In this document: positions 26,598-36,689 of the stretch, piece after piece | Layout: the number at the start of each line of letters is the position of its first letter | Position numbering within the stretch: the stretch's first letter is position 1 | Source of the DNA: Rathayibacter rhapontici | Lineage (GTDB): Bacteria > Actinomycetota > Actinomycetes > Actinomycetales > Microbacteriaceae | NCBI RefSeq assembly: GCF_001995175.1 | Contig: NZ_MUKN01000007.1 | Span: 25,068 to 89,067 of the forward strand | Direction: 5' to 3' | DNA length: 64,000 nt | The notes under the pieces: model-generated | The model's input: only the letters and a program-made list of their open reading frames with translations | What the model was told of the DNA's origin: nothing | The model's database searches: none | Program-made: the position numbers and the translations under genes

Positions 26598-26956
26598 CAG
26601 AGTTCCTCACCCGACGCCTTCGCGTAGCGAACGCGAACGGTCTTGGTCACGCCGTCCTTGGTGACGGACACGTTGCGGTGCCCGACCCGGGTCGGCTTCT
26701 TGGTCTTCGGGTCGACGAGCGCGATGTTCGAGATGTGGATCGAGGCCTCGACGGTCTCGATGCCACCCTCCTTGGAGCCGCGCTGCGTCTGGCCGACGCG
26801 GACGTGCTTCTTGACGAAGTTCACGCCCTCGACGACGACGCGGTTCTTCTCGACCAGGACCTCGAGAACCTTGCCCTGCTTGCCGCGGTCTCCGCCGCGG
26901 GCCTGGGTAGCGCCCGAGATGACCTGGACGAGGTCACCCTTCTTGATCTTGGCCAT
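26597..26956 (-). CDS. rplX: 50S ribosomal protein L24
   Basis: Assembly-initiating protein at the tunnel exit. 119 residues with the KOW motif [20 protein letters not shown] and [19 protein letters not shown]. Two bases after rplN; one-base overlap with rplE. Confidence 0.98.
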   Translation of the reverse strand: MAKIKKGDLVQVISGATQARGGDRGKQGKVLEVLVEKNRVVVEGVNFVKKHVRVGQTQRGSKEGGIETVEASIHISNIALVDPKTKKPTRVGHRNVSVTKDGVTKTVRVRYAKASGEEL

Positions 26957-26958
26957 GA

Positions 26959-27327
26959 CTAGATAACCTCCGGTGCCAGCGAGACGATCTTCATGAACTT
27001 CTTGTCGCGGAGCTCGCGACCGACCGGTCCGAAGATGCGGGTGCCGCGGGGGTCCCCGTCGTTCTTGAGGATGACGGCGGCGTTCTCGTCGAACTTGATG
27101 TACGAACCGTCGGGACGACGGGTCTGCTTGACGGTGCGGACGATGACCGCCTTGACGACGTCGCCCTTCTTGACGTTGCCACCGGGGATCGCGTCCTTGA
27201 CGGTGGCGACGATGATGTCACCGAGACCGGCGTAGCGACGGCCGGAGCCACCGAGAACGCGGATCGTGAGGAGTTCCTTGGCGCCGGTGTTGTCGGCGAC
27301 CTTCACTCGGGATTCTTGCTGAAGCAT
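26959..27327 (-). CDS. rplN: 50S ribosomal protein L14
   Basis: Large-subunit protein at the inter-subunit bridge B8. 122 residues, [20 protein letters not shown] with the L14 signature [20 protein letters not shown] and [19 protein letters not shown]. 33 bases after rpsQ. Confidence 0.98.
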   Translation of the reverse strand: MLQQESRVKVADNTGAKELLTIRVLGGSGRRYAGLGDIIVATVKDAIPGGNVKKGDVVKAVIVRTVKQTRRPDGSYIKFDENAAVILKNDGDPRGTRIFGPVGRELRDKKFMKIVSLAPEVI

Positions 27328-27360
27328 GTCTCTCTCCTGCTAACTCAAGTAGGCCGCGGC

Positions 27361-27675
27361 CTACTTGGCCTTCTCGAGGATCTCGACCAGGCGCCAGCGC
27401 TTCGTGGCGCTGAGGGGACGGGTCTCGCTGATGACGACGAGGTCGCCGATGCCCGCGGAGTTCAGCTCGTCGTGAGCCTTCACCTTGGACGTGCGGCGGA
27501 TGACCTTGCCGTAGAGCGGGTGCTTCACGCGGTCCTCGACCTCGACGACGACGGTCTTGTCCATCTTGTCGCTGGTGACGTATCCGCGGCGGGTCTTGCG
27601 GTATCCGCGAGTGCCCGCCTCCTTGACGTCGTGGGCGGCCGACTCGTGGCCGGCGGTCTCGTTGGCCGTTGCCAT
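27361..27675 (-). CDS. rpsQ: 30S ribosomal protein S17
   Basis: OB-fold protein of the small-subunit body. 104 residues; an N-terminal extension of about 23 residues precedes [20 protein letters not shown], then [21 protein letters not shown] and [16 protein letters not shown]. One-base overlap with the rpmC stop. Confidence 0.97.
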   Translation of the reverse strand: MATANETAGHESAAHDVKEAGTRGYRKTRRGYVTSDKMDKTVVVEVEDRVKHPLYGKVIRRTSKVKAHDELNSAGIGDLVVISETRPLSATKRWRLVEILEKAK

Positions 27676-28004
27676 TACTTGGCCTCCTCATTCGACTCGG
27701 TCGCCGCGACCTCGGCCTTGGCGGCCTTCTTGGTGGTCTTCGGCTTCTTCTCCGCCTTGGCCGGGGCCTCGACGGGTGCGGGGGTGGCGCGGATGCCCAG
27801 CTCGCGCTCACGGATGACCGTGTAGATGCGGGCGATGTCGCGCTTGACGGCACGCAGGCGGCCGTTGGTGTCGAGCTGTCCGGTGGCCGACTGGAAGCGG
27901 AGGTTGAACAGCTCCTCCTTGGCCTTCTTCAGCTCGGTGACGAGACGCTCGTCCTCGAAGGTGTCGAGCTCGGCGGGGGCGAGCTCCTTGGATCCGATCG
28001 CCAT
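27675..28004 (-). CDS. rpmC: 50S ribosomal protein L29, extended C-terminus
   Basis: Tunnel-exit protein contacting SRP and trigger factor. 109 residues against the usual ~65: the two-helix L29 core ([43 protein letters not shown]) is followed by about 40 residues rich in Ala, Lys, Glu and Pro. The ATG at 28002-28004 overlaps the rplP stop by one base and gives [13 protein letters not shown]. Confidence 0.95.
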   Translation of the reverse strand: MAIGSKELAPAELDTFEDERLVTELKKAKEELFNLRFQSATGQLDTNGRLRAVKRDIARIYTVIRERELGIRATPAPVEAPAKAEKKPKTTKKAAKAEVAATESNEEAK

Positions 28005-28423
28005 TACGCGTCTCCCTCCTCGCGCTTGATGATGCGTGCCTTCAGGGGCAGCTTGTGGATGGCACGAGTCATAGCTTCGCGAGCGAGCTTCTCCTCGACG
28101 CCGGCGACCTCGAAGAGGACCCGACCCGGCTTGACGTTGGCGACCCACCACTCGGGCGAGCCCTTGCCGGAGCCCATGCGGGTCTCGGCGGGCTTCTTGG
28201 TCAGCGGGCGGTCGGGGTAGATGTTGATCCACACCTTTCCACCGCGCTTGATGTGACGCGTCATGGCGATACGAGCGGACTCGATCTGACGGTTGGTCAC
28301 GTAGGCCGGGGTGAGCGCCTGGATACCGAAGTCACCGAACGACACCTTGGTGCCACCGGTGGCCTGGCCCGAGCGGCCGGGGTGGTGCTGCTTGCGGTGC
28401 TTGACTCGACGGGGAATCAACAT
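28004..28423 (-). CDS. rplP: 50S ribosomal protein L16
   Basis: A-site-facing protein of the large subunit. 139 residues, [20 protein letters not shown] with [20 protein letters not shown] and [20 protein letters not shown], all family signatures. Two bases after rpsC. Confidence 0.98.
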   Translation of the reverse strand: MLIPRRVKHRKQHHPGRSGQATGGTKVSFGDFGIQALTPAYVTNRQIESARIAMTRHIKRGGKVWINIYPDRPLTKKPAETRMGSGKGSPEWWVANVKPGRVLFEVAGVEEKLAREAMTRAIHKLPLKARIIKREEGDA

Positions 28424-28425
28424 GG

Positions 28426-29184
28426 TTATGCCTCAACTCCTGCTGCGACGGGCGCCTCGCCCTGCTGGCGGGGGGCGCGACGCGGTCGGTCGCTGCGCTC
28501 GGGGCGCGACGACTTGCTGTTCGCCTGCTCCCGCGCGAGCTCCTTGTTCGTGATGTCGCCCTTGTAGATCCAGACCTTCACGCCGATGCGGCCGAAGGTG
28601 GTCTTGGCCTCGTAGAAGCCGTAGTCGATGTTCGCGCGCAGGGTGTGCAGGGGCACACGGCCTTCGCGGTAGAACTCCGAGCGGCTCATCTCGGCGCCGC
28701 CGAGGCGGCCGGAGACCTGGATGCGGACGCCCTTGGCGCCGGCGCGCTGCGCGCCCTGCAGACCCTTGCGCATCGCGCGGCGGAAAGCCACGCGGGCGGA
28801 GAGCTGCTCGGCGATGCCCTGCGCGACGAGCTGGGCCTCGGCCTCGGGGTTCTTGACCTCGAGGATGTTGAGCTGGATCTGCTTGCCGGTGAGCTTCTCG
28901 AGGTCGGCGCGGATGCGCTCGGCCTCGGCGCCGCGACGACCGATCACGATGCCCGGACGGGCGGTGTGGATGTCGACGCGGACGCGGTCACGGGTGCGCT
29001 CGATCTCGATGCGGGCGACGCCCGCGCGGTCGAGCTGCGTGGCGAGCAGGCGGCGGATCTTGACGTCCTCAGCGAGGTAGTCGCTGTACCGCTGGCCCTT
29101 CTTGGTGCTGTCGGAGAACCAGCGCGACACGTGGTCGGTGGTGATTCCCAGACGGAAACCGTAGGGGTTTACTTTCTGACCCAT
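28426..29184 (-). CDS. rpsC: 30S ribosomal protein S3
   Basis: Head protein at the mRNA entry channel with helicase activity in the ribosome. 252 residues: [22 protein letters not shown] domain with [10 protein letters not shown], and the C-terminal domain [23 protein letters not shown]; the last ~40 residues are an Arg/Pro/Ala-rich actinobacterial tail. One-base overlap with rplV. Confidence 0.98.
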   Translation of the reverse strand: MGQKVNPYGFRLGITTDHVSRWFSDSTKKGQRYSDYLAEDVKIRRLLATQLDRAGVARIEIERTRDRVRVDIHTARPGIVIGRRGAEAERIRADLEKLTGKQIQLNILEVKNPEAEAQLVAQGIAEQLSARVAFRRAMRKGLQGAQRAGAKGVRIQVSGRLGGAEMSRSEFYREGRVPLHTLRANIDYGFYEAKTTFGRIGVKVWIYKGDITNKELAREQANSKSSRPERSDRPRRAPRQQGEAPVAAGVEA

Positions 29185-29549
29185 TACTTGGTCCCCTCCT
29201 CAGGAGTGGCCAGCACGACGGTGATGTGGCTGGTGCGCTTGTTGATGCGGAAGGCACGACCCTGAGCACGCGGCTGGAATCGCTTGAGGGTGGTTCCCTC
29301 ATCGACGAAGGCGCGGGACACGATCAGGTCCTGGTCGTCGAGGTACTCGTTCGAGGCATCGGCCTTGACGCGAGCGTTCGCCATCGCCGAGGCGACGAGC
29401 TTGTAGACGGGCTCGGACGCGCCCTGGGGCGCGAACTTCAGGATGGCCAGTGCCTCCTGAGCCTGCTTGCCGCGGATCAGGTTCACGACACGGCGAGCCT
29501 TCTGGGGGGTGACGCGGATGTGTCGCACGCGTGCGATCGACTCCACCAT
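29184..29549 (-). CDS. rplV: 50S ribosomal protein L22
   Basis: Lines the exit tunnel with a long hairpin loop. 121 residues, [20 protein letters not shown], signature [20 protein letters not shown] and [15 protein letters not shown]. One-base overlap with rpsC; 24 bases after rpsS. Confidence 0.98.
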   Translation of the reverse strand: MVESIARVRHIRVTPQKARRVVNLIRGKQAQEALAILKFAPQGASEPVYKLVASAMANARVKADASNEYLDDQDLIVSRAFVDEGTTLKRFQPRAQGRAFRINKRTSHITVVLATPEEGTK

Positions 29550-29573
29550 TTCTCTCCTCCTTCTCGTCGCCGC

Positions 29574-29855
29574 TTAGCGGCGACGGCCCTTCTTGTCGTC
29601 CTTCTCGTGACCGCGGAAGGTCCGAGTGGGGGCGAACTCGCCGAGCTTGTGGCCGACCATGGTCTCGGTCACGAACACGGGGATGTGCTTGCGACCGTCG
29701 TGGACCGCGATGGTGTGACCCAGCATCGCCGGGATGATCATCGAACGGCGCGACCAGGTCTTGATGACGTTCTTGTTGCCGGCTTCGTTGGCCGTGAACA
29801 CCTTGCGGAGCAGGTGGTCGTCAACGAAGGGGCCCTTCTTGAGACTGCGAGGCAT
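29574..29855 (-). CDS. rpsS: 30S ribosomal protein S19
   Basis: Head protein next to S13. 93 residues, [19 protein letters not shown], with [21 protein letters not shown] and a basic C-terminus KKGRRR. 12 bases after rplB. Confidence 0.98.
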   Translation of the reverse strand: MPRSLKKGPFVDDHLLRKVFTANEAGNKNVIKTWSRRSMIIPAMLGHTIAVHDGRKHIPVFVTETMVGHKLGEFAPTRTFRGHEKDDKKGRRR

Positions 29856-29867
29856 CTTCTACAACTC

Positions 29868-30707
29868 CTACTTGCGCTTCTTACCGGCGGTGCGGCGGCG
29901 GACGATGAGCTTGTCGCTCTCCTTGTTGGGGCGACGGGTGCGTCCCTCGGACTGTCCCCAGGGGCTGACCGGGTGGCGTCCACCGGAGGTCTTGCCCTCT
30001 CCACCACCGTGCGGGTGGTCGACCGGGTTCATCGCGACACCGCGGACGGTCGGGCGGACGCCCTTCCAGCGCATGCGGCCGGCCTTGCCCCAGTTGATGT
30101 TCGACTGCTCGGCGTTGCCGACCTCGCCGATCGTGGCGCGGCAGCGCGCGTCGACGTTGCGGATCTCGCCCGACGGCAGGCGGAGCTGCGCGTAGGGGCC
30201 GTCCTTGGCGACGAGGCGGACCGAGGTGCCGGCCGAGCGGGCGAGCTTCGCTCCCCCACCGGGCTTGATCTCGATGGCGTGGATGACCGTACCGGTCGGG
30301 ATGTTGCGCAGCGGCAGGTTGTTGCCGGGCTTAATGTCGGCGCCGGCGCCCGACTCCACGATGTCGCCCTGCGAGAGCTTGTTCGGGGCCAGGATGTAGC
30401 GCTTGGTGCCGTCCACGAAGTGGAGCAGTGCGATGCGCGCCGTGCGGTTGGGGTCGTACTCGATGTGAGCGACCTTGGCGTTGACGCCGTCCTTGTCGTT
30501 GCGACGGAAGTCGATCAGACGGTACTGGCGCTTGTGGCCACCACCGATGTGACGCGTCGTGATGCGGCCGGAGTTGTTGCGGCCACCGGTCTTGGACAGC
30601 GGGCGAAGGAGCGACTTCTCGGGCGTCGAGCGGGTGATCTCGGCGAAGTCGGCAACGCTGGAGCCGCGGCGACCAGGGGTCGTGGGCTTGTACTTACGAA
30701 TAGCCAT
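29868..30707 (-). CDS. rplB: 50S ribosomal protein L2
   Basis: Universal protein beside the peptidyl transferase centre. 279 residues, [22 protein letters not shown]-fold and SH3-like domains and the C-terminal signature [20 protein letters not shown] with its essential His. 27 bases after rplW. Confidence 0.98.
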   Translation of the reverse strand: MAIRKYKPTTPGRRGSSVADFAEITRSTPEKSLLRPLSKTGGRNNSGRITTRHIGGGHKRQYRLIDFRRNDKDGVNAKVAHIEYDPNRTARIALLHFVDGTKRYILAPNKLSQGDIVESGAGADIKPGNNLPLRNIPTGTVIHAIEIKPGGGAKLARSAGTSVRLVAKDGPYAQLRLPSGEIRNVDARCRATIGEVGNAEQSNINWGKAGRMRWKGVRPTVRGVAMNPVDHPHGGGEGKTSGGRHPVSPWGQSEGRTRRPNKESDKLIVRRRTAGKKRK

Positions 30708-30734
30708 TGTCTGTTTCCTCTACGCTTCTTCGGC

Positions 30735-31043
30735 TCAGCCGACGTTCGTGAAGATGTCGATGGAGCCGGACTTCAGCGTCACGATCGCGCGCTTGGTGTC
30801 CTTGCGCTTGCCGGTGCCGAACTTGGTCCGACGGGTCTTGCCCTGGCGGTTCAGCGTGTTGATCGACGCGACCTCGACTCCGAAGATCTTCTCGATGGCG
30901 AGCTTGATCTCGGTCTTGTTCGAGCGGGGGTCCACCACGAAGGTGTACTTGCCCTGGTCGATCAGGCCGTAGGACTTCTCGGAGACCACCGGGGAGATGA
31001 TCACGTCGCGGGGGTCCTTGTTGAACGCGGCGGACTGGCTCAT
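30735..31043 (-). CDS. rplW: 50S ribosomal protein L23
   Basis: Tunnel-exit protein and chaperone docking site. 102 residues ([20 protein letters not shown] ... [10 protein letters not shown]) with [19 protein letters not shown] and [20 protein letters not shown]. The ATG at 31041-31043 overlaps the repaired rplD stop by four bases (ATGA). Confidence 0.97.
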   Translation of the reverse strand: MSQSAAFNKDPRDVIISPVVSEKSYGLIDQGKYTFVVDPRSNKTEIKLAIEKIFGVEVASINTLNRQGKTRRTKFGTGKRKDTKRAIVTLKSGSIDIFTNVG

Positions 31044-31701
31044 GCGTTCACCTCTTCCTTCTTGGACTCGGCGCCGGTCTTGAGGGCGACGAAGCCCTCG
31101 AGAGCAGCTGCGAGAAGACGATGTCGTCCGAGACGAGCACGTCGTACGCGTTGAGCTGGTCGAACGGCAGGATGTGCACGAACGGCACGTTGCGGAGGGA
31201 CAGCTCGGCGATGAAGTCGTCGCGCTCGAGGACCACGAGGACGTTCCGCGACACCGAGAGGGCGTCGAGGAGGACGAGGACGTCCTTGGTCTTCGGGGTC
31301 TCACCGAGGGCGAGGGACTCGACCGCGTGGATGCGGCCGCCGCGGGCACGGTCCGAGAGAGCACCGAGCAGGGCTGCGGCGATCATCTTCTTGGGGGTGC
31401 GCTGCGCGTAGCTGCGGGGGGTCGGTCCGTGGACGACGCCACCACCGGTCATGTGCGGAGCGCGGATCGAGCCCTGACGAGCGCGACCGGTTCCCTTCTG
31501 CTTGAACGGCTTGCGACCGGCTCCCGAGACCTCGCCACGGTTCTTCGTCTTGTGGGTTCCCTGGCGCGCCGCGGCGAGCTGGGCCACGACGACCTGGTGG
31601 ATGAGGGGGATGTTGGTCTGCACGTCGAAGAGCTCGGCGGGGAGCTCGAACGAGCTCGCCTTCTGGCCCTTGACGTCGAGGATGTCGATAGAGGTAGCCA
31701 T
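31040..31701 (-). CDS. rplD: 50S ribosomal protein L4, frame broken by one missing base at 31107/31108
   Basis: Exit-tunnel protein. [20 protein letters not shown] with [19 protein letters not shown] and [15 protein letters not shown] are clear. After DDIVFSQ the frame is lost and the annotated-as-is product would end in a basic nonsense tail at 31048; adding one base (CAG-CTG to CAGGCTG in sense) restores [22 protein letters not shown] and a TGA that overlaps the rplW ATG as ATGA. The repaired length is 220 residues. Essential gene, so a missing base in the sequence is the likely cause. Four bases after rplC. Confidence 0.94.
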
Positions 31702-31705
31702 GGAA

Positions 31706-32362
31706 CTACGCTCCCTTCACGGCGTTGCGAACGAACACGAGGCGACCGCGCGCTCCGGGGACGGCGCCCTTGACGAGCAGCAGGCCCTTCTCGGCGTCGA
31801 CGGAGTGCACCTTGAGGTTGAGCACGGTGACGCGCTCGCCACCCATGCGACCGGCCATGCGCATGCCCTTGAAGACACGGCTGGGGGTCGAGGAGGCTCC
31901 GATGGAGCCGGGCTTGCGGTGGTTGCGGTGCGAACCGTGCGAAGCCGAGACGCCCTTGAAGTTGTGACGCTTCATGACACCGGCGAAGCCCTTGCCCTTG
32001 CTGGTGCCGACGACGTCGACCTTGGTGCCGGCCTCGAAGACGGCGTCGACGGTCAGCTCCTGGCCGGCCGAGTACTCGGCGGCGTCGGCGGTGCGGACCT
32101 CGGTGAGGTGGCGGCGGGGGGTGACTCCCGCGGCGTCGAAGTGACCGGCGGCGGGCTTGTTCACCTTGCGCGGGTCGATCGCTCCGGCGGCGATCTGGAC
32201 GGCCGAGTAGCCGTCCTTCGCCTCGGTGCGGATCTGGGTCACGACGTTCGGGCTGATCTCGATGACGGTGACCGGCACGAGCTTGTTCTCGGCGTCCCAG
32301 ACCTGGGTCATGCCGAGCTTGGTGCCGAGGAGGCCCTTGGAGGTCTTGATGGCGACAGACAT
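31706..32362 (-). CDS. rplC: 50S ribosomal protein L3
   Basis: Assembly initiator near the peptidyl transferase centre. 218 residues, [20 protein letters not shown], with [21 protein letters not shown] and [21 protein letters not shown]. Follows rpsJ by 15 bases in the S10 operon. Confidence 0.98.
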   Translation of the reverse strand: MSVAIKTSKGLLGTKLGMTQVWDAENKLVPVTVIEISPNVVTQIRTEAKDGYSAVQIAAGAIDPRKVNKPAAGHFDAAGVTPRRHLTEVRTADAAEYSAGQELTVDAVFEAGTKVDVVGTSKGKGFAGVMKRHNFKGVSASHGSHRNHRKPGSIGASSTPSRVFKGMRMAGRMGGERVTVLNLKVHSVDAEKGLLLVKGAVPGARGRLVFVRNAVKGA

Positions 32363-32377
32363 GTGTTACCCCTCCCC

Positions 32378-32686
32378 TTAGAGCTTGATCTCGATGTTGA
32401 CGTCGGCCGGGAGGTCGAGGCGCATCAGCGAGTCGACGGCCTTGGGCGTCGGGTCGATGATGTCGATGAGGCGCTTGTGGGTGCGCATCTCGAAGTGCTC
32501 GCGGCTGTCCTTGTACTTGTGGGGAGAACGGATCACGCAGACCACGTTCTTCTCGGTCGGAAGCGGCACGGGGCCGACGACCGTTGCTCCGGCACGGGTG
32601 ACCGTGTCGACGATCTTGCGCGCCGACGTGTCGATGACCTCGTGGTCGTACGACTTCAGTCGGATGCGGATCTTCTGTCCCGCCAT
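32378..32686 (-). CDS. rpsJ: 30S ribosomal protein S10
   Basis: Head protein (and NusE in antitermination). 102 residues, [20 protein letters not shown] with [20 protein letters not shown]. First gene of the S10 operon; start ATG 32684-32686. The upstream gap is long, and tuf, which commonly precedes rpsJ, is 2.6 kb away behind three unrelated genes. Confidence 0.98.
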   Translation of the reverse strand: MAGQKIRIRLKSYDHEVIDTSARKIVDTVTRAGATVVGPVPLPTEKNVVCVIRSPHKYKDSREHFEMRTHKRLIDIIDPTPKAVDSLMRLDLPADVNIEIKL

Positions 32687-33112
32687 GTGTGATCTCTCAC
32701 TCTCTTGTTATTGCGTCGTACGCGACGGACCTGTCGGTCTCGCCTCGCATTGGACGCGCTCGCGAAGGAACTCCGGGGAACCGGGGAGTGCACCAGTGTT
32801 CTTCTGTCAAAAGCACCGCGCTCGAGGCGCTCCAGCGACGTGCAGAACGCACGACGCACGGAGAGCCCGTTGAGTTGTCGGTTGTTTCGTTCTGCTACCC
32901 GCCGCCTCGACGTCGCACCGGCTGGGCCGCCCTCTCGGGTCGAGCCTCAGCGGTGCCGTCTCGGCACTGCCTGGCAGTGTTCCACCGGTCGCAGCACGCT
33001 GCTTCGGCGGAAATTTTGAACTAGAAGAGTCTCCCACAGAAGCGCCCCCCGTGCAACCCGGGCGTGTCGCGGATCGGGCCCCTCTTCTCCCCCGGGATTC
33101 CGGGCCGGAGCC
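32687..33112 (-). promoter_or_regulatory. Long leader/promoter region of the S10 operon
   Basis: 426 bases without a recognisable gene. On the minus strand there is a perfect -35 word TTGACA (32815-32820) and an AT-rich patch around 33008-33024 (TCTAGTTCAAAATTT), but no convincing -35/-10 pair. Small stems such as GAACTCCGGGG/ACCGGGGAGT (about 32769-32789) and TGCCGTCTCGGCA could regulate the S10 transcript. A CCCGG..CCGGG hairpin near 33091-33105 may terminate the topoisomerase gene. Confidence 0.35.
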
Positions 33113-34096
33113 TCACTCGTAGAGCAGGGCGCGGAGGGTCGTCTCGGCGGAGTTCGGGCGGGTCGGGTCGATCGTCTCGCCGGCGCGGTAGTGGTCGAGG
33201 ACTCGCGGGTCCACGTAGCTGGCGCGGGCCACCGTCGGGGTGTTGCCGAGCACCTCGGAGGCGTCGCGCATGGCCTGCGCGATGGCGGAGTTCCGGGCCC
33301 GCTGCGTCGGCCGAGGTCCCGTGCGGGCCAGGCTCAGCGCCGCGGCGACGGTGCCGTGGAGCGTGCGGAAGTCCTTCGCGGTGAAGTCGTCGCCCGCCTT
33401 CTCGCGCACGTAGTCGTTGATCTCGGGCGCCGAGAGCGGGCGCCACTCCCGCCCGTCCTTCCACGCCAGCAGGCGGGCGTTCGGGCCGCGCCGCTTGAGC
33501 GAGCGCACGACGCTCGCCAGGTCGTGGTCGAGGATCTCGCTCGTCCAGGCCTGATGGCTCTTGCCCGGGAAGGCGAGGGCGACGCGATCGCCGTGCGTGG
33601 TCGCGTGCGAGCACAGCAGCGTCGACAGCCCGATGCTCCCGTGCTCCTTCGCGTAGCGCTCGCTCCCCACGCGCAGGGAGCCCGTGTCGAGCATCCGGAA
33701 CGCCGTCGCGAGGGCCCGCTCGCGGCCGTAGCCGTCGCGGCGGAGGTCCAGCGTCACCGCGCGCCGCGCGCTCGGCAGGGACTCGGCCAGCCGCAGCGCC
33801 CGATCGAACTTGATCCGGTCCTTCTGCTCGCGCCAGGTCGGGTGGTAGATGTACTGGCGACGCCCCGCCGAGTCCACTCCCATGGCCTGGATGTGGCCGT
33901 TCGGGTAGGGCGCGATCCAGACGTCCTTCCAGGCCGGCGGGATCCCCAGCGCGTCGAACCGCGCCCGGAGCTCGGTGTCGGTGACCGTGACGCCCTTGGG
34001 GTCGCGGTAGCTGAATCCGGAGCCCGCGCGGACGCGGGTGTACCCGCGACTGCTCGAATCGGTCCTGCGGAGTCTCTGCGCGCGCGTCTGTGCCAT
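33113..34096 (-). CDS. DNA topoisomerase IB (poxvirus type)
   Basis: Relaxes supercoils through a 3'-phosphotyrosine intermediate. 327 residues: N-terminal domain with YIYHPTWREQKDRIKFDRAL, catalytic core with RVGSERYAKEHGSIGLSTL (Arg), KDFRTLHGTVAAA (Arg/His) and the nucleophile Tyr294 in ASYVDPRVL. These features match bacterial type IB enzymes, which are small (~330 residues) and patchily distributed. ATG 34094-34096 is seven bases after TAGGGT, a leaderless arrangement. Its site between rpsJ and tuf is not a usual one. Confidence 0.92.
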   Translation of the reverse strand: MAQTRAQRLRRTDSSSRGYTRVRAGSGFSYRDPKGVTVTDTELRARFDALGIPPAWKDVWIAPYPNGHIQAMGVDSAGRRQYIYHPTWREQKDRIKFDRALRLAESLPSARRAVTLDLRRDGYGRERALATAFRMLDTGSLRVGSERYAKEHGSIGLSTLLCSHATTHGDRVALAFPGKSHQAWTSEILDHDLASVVRSLKRRGPNARLLAWKDGREWRPLSAPEINDYVREKAGDDFTAKDFRTLHGTVAAALSLARTGPRPTQRARNSAIAQAMRDASEVLGNTPTVARASYVDPRVLDHYRAGETIDPTRPNSAETTLRALLYE

Positions 34097-34103
34097 CGGC
34101 CCG

Positions 34104-34109
34104 ACCCTA
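34104..34109 (-). promoter_or_regulatory. -10 element of the topoisomerase gene, leaderless arrangement
   Basis: TAGGGT on the minus strand with seven bases (CGGGCCG) to the ATG. No Shine-Dalgarno sequence is present. Confidence 0.55.
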
Positions 34110-34173
34110 GGCCGGGGTCCGTCCCGTCTGCACCCGCTTGACGGGAAGGTGCAGGACGGGCCAGGAGACGCCG

Positions 34174-34386
34174 CTACCGGTCGCCGAGGCGCTTGTCCGC
34201 CTGGCGCTTCAGGTCCTCGATGCGGTCGTCGTACTTGCCCTTGGTGAGGCGGCTCGCGATGTCGCCCGTCTTCTCCAGCACCTGGTCGGAGACGCGCTCC
34301 GCCTTCTCGCTGCGCAGCGCCTCCTGCGCCTTCCGGCTCTTCAGCAGCTCCGCTGCCTGACGTCCGAGCTTCCCGAGATCCACCAT
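34174..34386 (-). CDS. Small MT0933-type antitoxin-like protein
   Basis: 70 residues, [20 protein letters not shown] ... KRLGDR, highly charged and helical. The segment [30 protein letters not shown] resembles the actinobacterial MT0933/Rv0909 antitoxin-like family (Pfam MT0933_antitox), in which the repeats D-x-x-x-G-D and GKYxDK are typical. No toxin gene is adjacent, so a toxin-antitoxin role is doubtful; it may be a CsbD-like or stress protein. ATG at 34384-34386 with CAAGGAGCAGTC upstream as ribosome site. Confidence 0.7.
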   Translation of the reverse strand: MVDLGKLGRQAAELLKSRKAQEALRSEKAERVSDQVLEKTGDIASRLTKGKYDDRIEDLKRQADKRLGDR

Positions 34387-34462
34387 GACTGCTCCTTGTT
34401 CGAGGGCGCGACGATCCGCGCCGGGCCAGTGTGGCGGGCGGGGCTGGACGAACGGTGGGGCG

Positions 34463-35227
34463 TCAGAGGGCGAGGACCCGGCTCGCCGCCTCGACGAGGG
34501 CGCCGCCGTAGGAGGGTCCGTGGCCGGCGGCGTGCACCGCGAGCGGATGCAGCTGGTGCAGGGCGACGCGCTCCTCCCAGCCGTCGGCGAGGGCGTGCGA
34601 CTCGTCGTAGCCCCGGAGGATCTCGTCGAGGTGAGGGGCGCCGAAGAGCGCCAGCATGGCGAGATCGGTCTCGCGGTGGCCACCGTGCGCGGCCGGATCG
34701 ATCAGCACGGCACCGGAGGCGGACCACAGCACGTTCCCCGTCCACAGGTCCCCGTGCAGTCGCGCCGGCGGCTCCGTGCCGTCGAACTCCCCCGCGACGA
34801 CGCGGTCGAGCGCCCGCTCGACGGTCTCGGCGCCGGATCCGGAGAGACTCCCCGCCCGGACCGCGACGGGGAGGAACGGACGGACCCGCTGCTCGGCGTA
34901 GAAGACGCCCCAGGACTCCTCGGGGCTGCAGGGCATCCGACGCCGTCCGATGTACGCCGGGCCGTCCCAGCCCTCCGGCGGCGCGCCGAAGGCGGCGGCT
35001 CCCGCGTCGTGCGTCGCCGCCAGGGCACGGCCGAAGGCCCGCGCGGCGACCGGGTCGGGTCGGACCGCCTCGATCTCCTCGAGTTCGATCCGGCCCGGGT
35101 CGACGGAGAGGACCTCGACGCAGAAGGCCCCGCCCGACGGCTCGGCCTCCCGCAGCCACTCCAGGCCCGCCGCCTCCCAGTCGAAGAACATCGGCGCCGC
35201 GGAGGGATCGCTCTTGACGAAGGGCAT
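34463..35227 (-). CDS. Fructosamine kinase family protein
   Basis: Probably phosphorylates fructosamines or related sugar adducts so that glycated molecules can be repaired. 254 residues with the aminoglycoside-phosphotransferase-like fold: catalytic [11 protein letters not shown], followed by [18 protein letters not shown] in place of the DFG-type metal site. The frame is open to 35290; the ATG at 35225-35227 ([17 protein letters not shown]) is preferred since it starts at the family N-terminus and follows TACCGT by seven bases. Lies between the MT0933-like gene and tuf. Confidence 0.85.
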   Translation of the reverse strand: MPFVKSDPSAAPMFFDWEAAGLEWLREAEPSGGAFCVEVLSVDPGRIELEEIEAVRPDPVAARAFGRALAATHDAGAAAFGAPPEGWDGPAYIGRRRMPCSPEESWGVFYAEQRVRPFLPVAVRAGSLSGSGAETVERALDRVVAGEFDGTEPPARLHGDLWTGNVLWSASGAVLIDPAAHGGHRETDLAMLALFGAPHLDEILRGYDESHALADGWEERVALHQLHPLAVHAAGHGPSYGGALVEAASRVLAL

Positions 35228-35234
35228 GTCGATC

Positions 35235-35240
35235 ACGGTA
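35235..35240 (-). promoter_or_regulatory. -10 element of the fructosamine kinase gene, leaderless arrangement
   Basis: TACCGT on the minus strand, seven bases (GATCGAC) before the ATG at 35227. Confidence 0.5.
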
Positions 35241-35275
35241 GCCCGCGCTCCGGCGCACTGCCCCGGGAACACGGA

Positions 35276-35306
35276 AGGGGCCGCCCGCACGAAGCGGACG
35301 ACCCCT
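35276..35306 (-). terminator. Terminator of tuf
   Basis: AGGGGCCGCCCGC (35276-35288), loop ACGAA, GCGGACGACCCCT (35294-35306). In the tuf RNA this is a 13-bp stem with two G-U pairs closed by UUCGU. It begins 24 bases after the tuf stop. Confidence 0.8.
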
Positions 35307-35329
35307 CTCGAGAGATCAGCAGGAAGAAC

Positions 35330-36523
35330 CTACTTGACGATCTTGGTGACCGTTCCGGCACCCACGGTGCGTCCACCCTCGCGGATGGCGAAGCCGAGGC
35401 CCTCCTCCATGGCGATCGGCTGGATCAGCGCGACCGTCATGTCGGTGGTGTCGCCGGGCATGACCATCTCGGTGCCCTCGGGCAGCGTGATGACGCCGGT
35501 GACGTCGGTGGTGCGGAAGTAGAACTGCGGGCGGTAGTTCGCGTAGAACGGGTTGTGACGCCCACCCTCATCCTTGGACAGGATGTACGCGGTGCCCTCG
35601 AAGTCGGTGTGCGGCGTGACCGAACCCGGCTTGACGACGACCTGGCCGCGCTCGACGTCCTCGCGCTTGGTGCCGCGGAGGAGCAGACCGCAGTTCTCGC
35701 CGGCCCAGGCCTCGTCGAGCTGCTTGTGGAACATCTCGATACCGGTGACCGTGGTCTTCTGCGTCGGGCGGATGCCGACGATCTCGACCTCGGAGTTCAG
35801 AGCGAGGGTTCCGCGCTCCGCACGACCGGTGACGACGGTTCCACGACCGGTGATCGTGAAGACGTCCTCGATCGGCATGAGGAACGGCTTGTCCTTGTCG
35901 CGGATCGGGTCCGGGATGGACTCGTCGACAGCGTCCATCAGGTCGATGATCGACTGGGTCCAGGCCTCGTCGCCCTCGAGGGCCTTGAGACCGGACACGC
36001 GCACGACGGGGGCGTCGTCGCCGGGGAAGCCCTGCGACGAGAGCAGCTCGCGGACCTCGAGCTCGACGAGCTCCAGGATCTCCTCGTCGTCCACCATGTC
36101 GGCCTTGTTCAGGGCGACCAGGAGGTAGGGGACGCCGACCTGCTTGGCGAGGAGGACGTGCTCACGGGTCTGAGCCATGGGGCCGTCGGTGGCGGCGACC
36201 ACGAGGATCGCGCCGTCCATCTGCGCCGCGCCGGTGATCATGTTCTTGATGTAGTCGGCGTGACCCGGGGCGTCGACGTGCGCGTAGTGGCGCTTCGGCG
36301 TCTCGTACTCGACGTGCGAGATGTTGATCGTGATGCCGCGCTGGCGCTCCTCGGGAGCGGAGTCGATCGACGCGAAGTCGCGCTGAACGTTGGTCGCGGA
36401 CGGGAACTTGTCAGCGAGAACCTTGGAGATCGCCGCGGTCAGCGTGGTCTTTCCGTGGTCGACGTGACCGATGGTTCCGATGTTGACGTGCGGCTTGGTC
36501 CGCTCGAACTTGGCCTTAGCCAC
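35330..36523 (-). CDS. tuf: Elongation factor Tu
   Basis: GTPase that delivers aminoacyl-tRNA to the ribosome. 397 residues, [21 protein letters not shown]-loop GHVDHGKTT (about residues 19-27), [25 protein letters not shown] and NKADMVDD. Start ATG 36521-36523 with AGGAGGACCC upstream as ribosome site. It has its own promoter and terminator and is separated from fusA by 206 bases. Confidence 0.98.
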   Translation of the reverse strand: MAKAKFERTKPHVNIGTIGHVDHGKTTLTAAISKVLADKFPSATNVQRDFASIDSAPEERQRGITINISHVEYETPKRHYAHVDAPGHADYIKNMITGAAQMDGAILVVAATDGPMAQTREHVLLAKQVGVPYLLVALNKADMVDDEEILELVELEVRELLSSQGFPGDDAPVVRVSGLKALEGDEAWTQSIIDLMDAVDESIPDPIRDKDKPFLMPIEDVFTITGRGTVVTGRAERGTLALNSEVEIVGIRPTQKTTVTGIEMFHKQLDEAWAGENCGLLLRGTKREDVERGQVVVKPGSVTPHTDFEGTAYILSKDEGGRHNPFYANYRPQFYFRTTDVTGVITLPEGTEMVMPGDTTDMTVALIQPIAMEEGLGFAIREGGRTVGAGTVTKIVK

Positions 36524-36619
36524 TGTGGGTCCTCCTCAGGACTTAGGTGCAAGCATCCGCATCCGACGCCGCACGGGGCGGCACGAGGACATGAGGGCTT
36601 GCGGGGGTTTTGTGTACTT

Positions 36620-36625
36620 ATGTTA
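36620..36625 (-). promoter_or_regulatory. -10 element of tuf
   Basis: TAACAT on the minus strand, followed by AAGTACACAAAACCCCC; leader about 90 bases. The -35 region overlaps one arm of a perfect 13-bp inverted repeat (36635-36680), so the repeat could affect promoter use. Confidence 0.5.
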
Positions 36626-36634
36626 CCGGCAGAG

Positions 36635-36680
36635 GTCGTGCGGGTTTCCACGCGCGTAAGCGGCAGCAAACCCGCACGAC
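36635..36680. repeat. Perfect 13-bp inverted repeat spanning the tuf promoter -35 region
   Basis: GTCGTGCGGGTTT (36635-36647), 20-base loop, AAACCCGCACGAC (36668-36680). It lies between the fusA terminator and the tuf -10 box. It may be a second fusA terminator, or a protein-binding palindrome controlling tuf. Confidence 0.6.
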
Positions 36681-36689
36681 ACTACCAGT

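Noticed and set aside
34174..34386. Toxin-antitoxin system at the MT0933-like gene
   Set aside because: No toxin gene lies next to it, and this protein family is often found alone; the name is not evidence of a working system.
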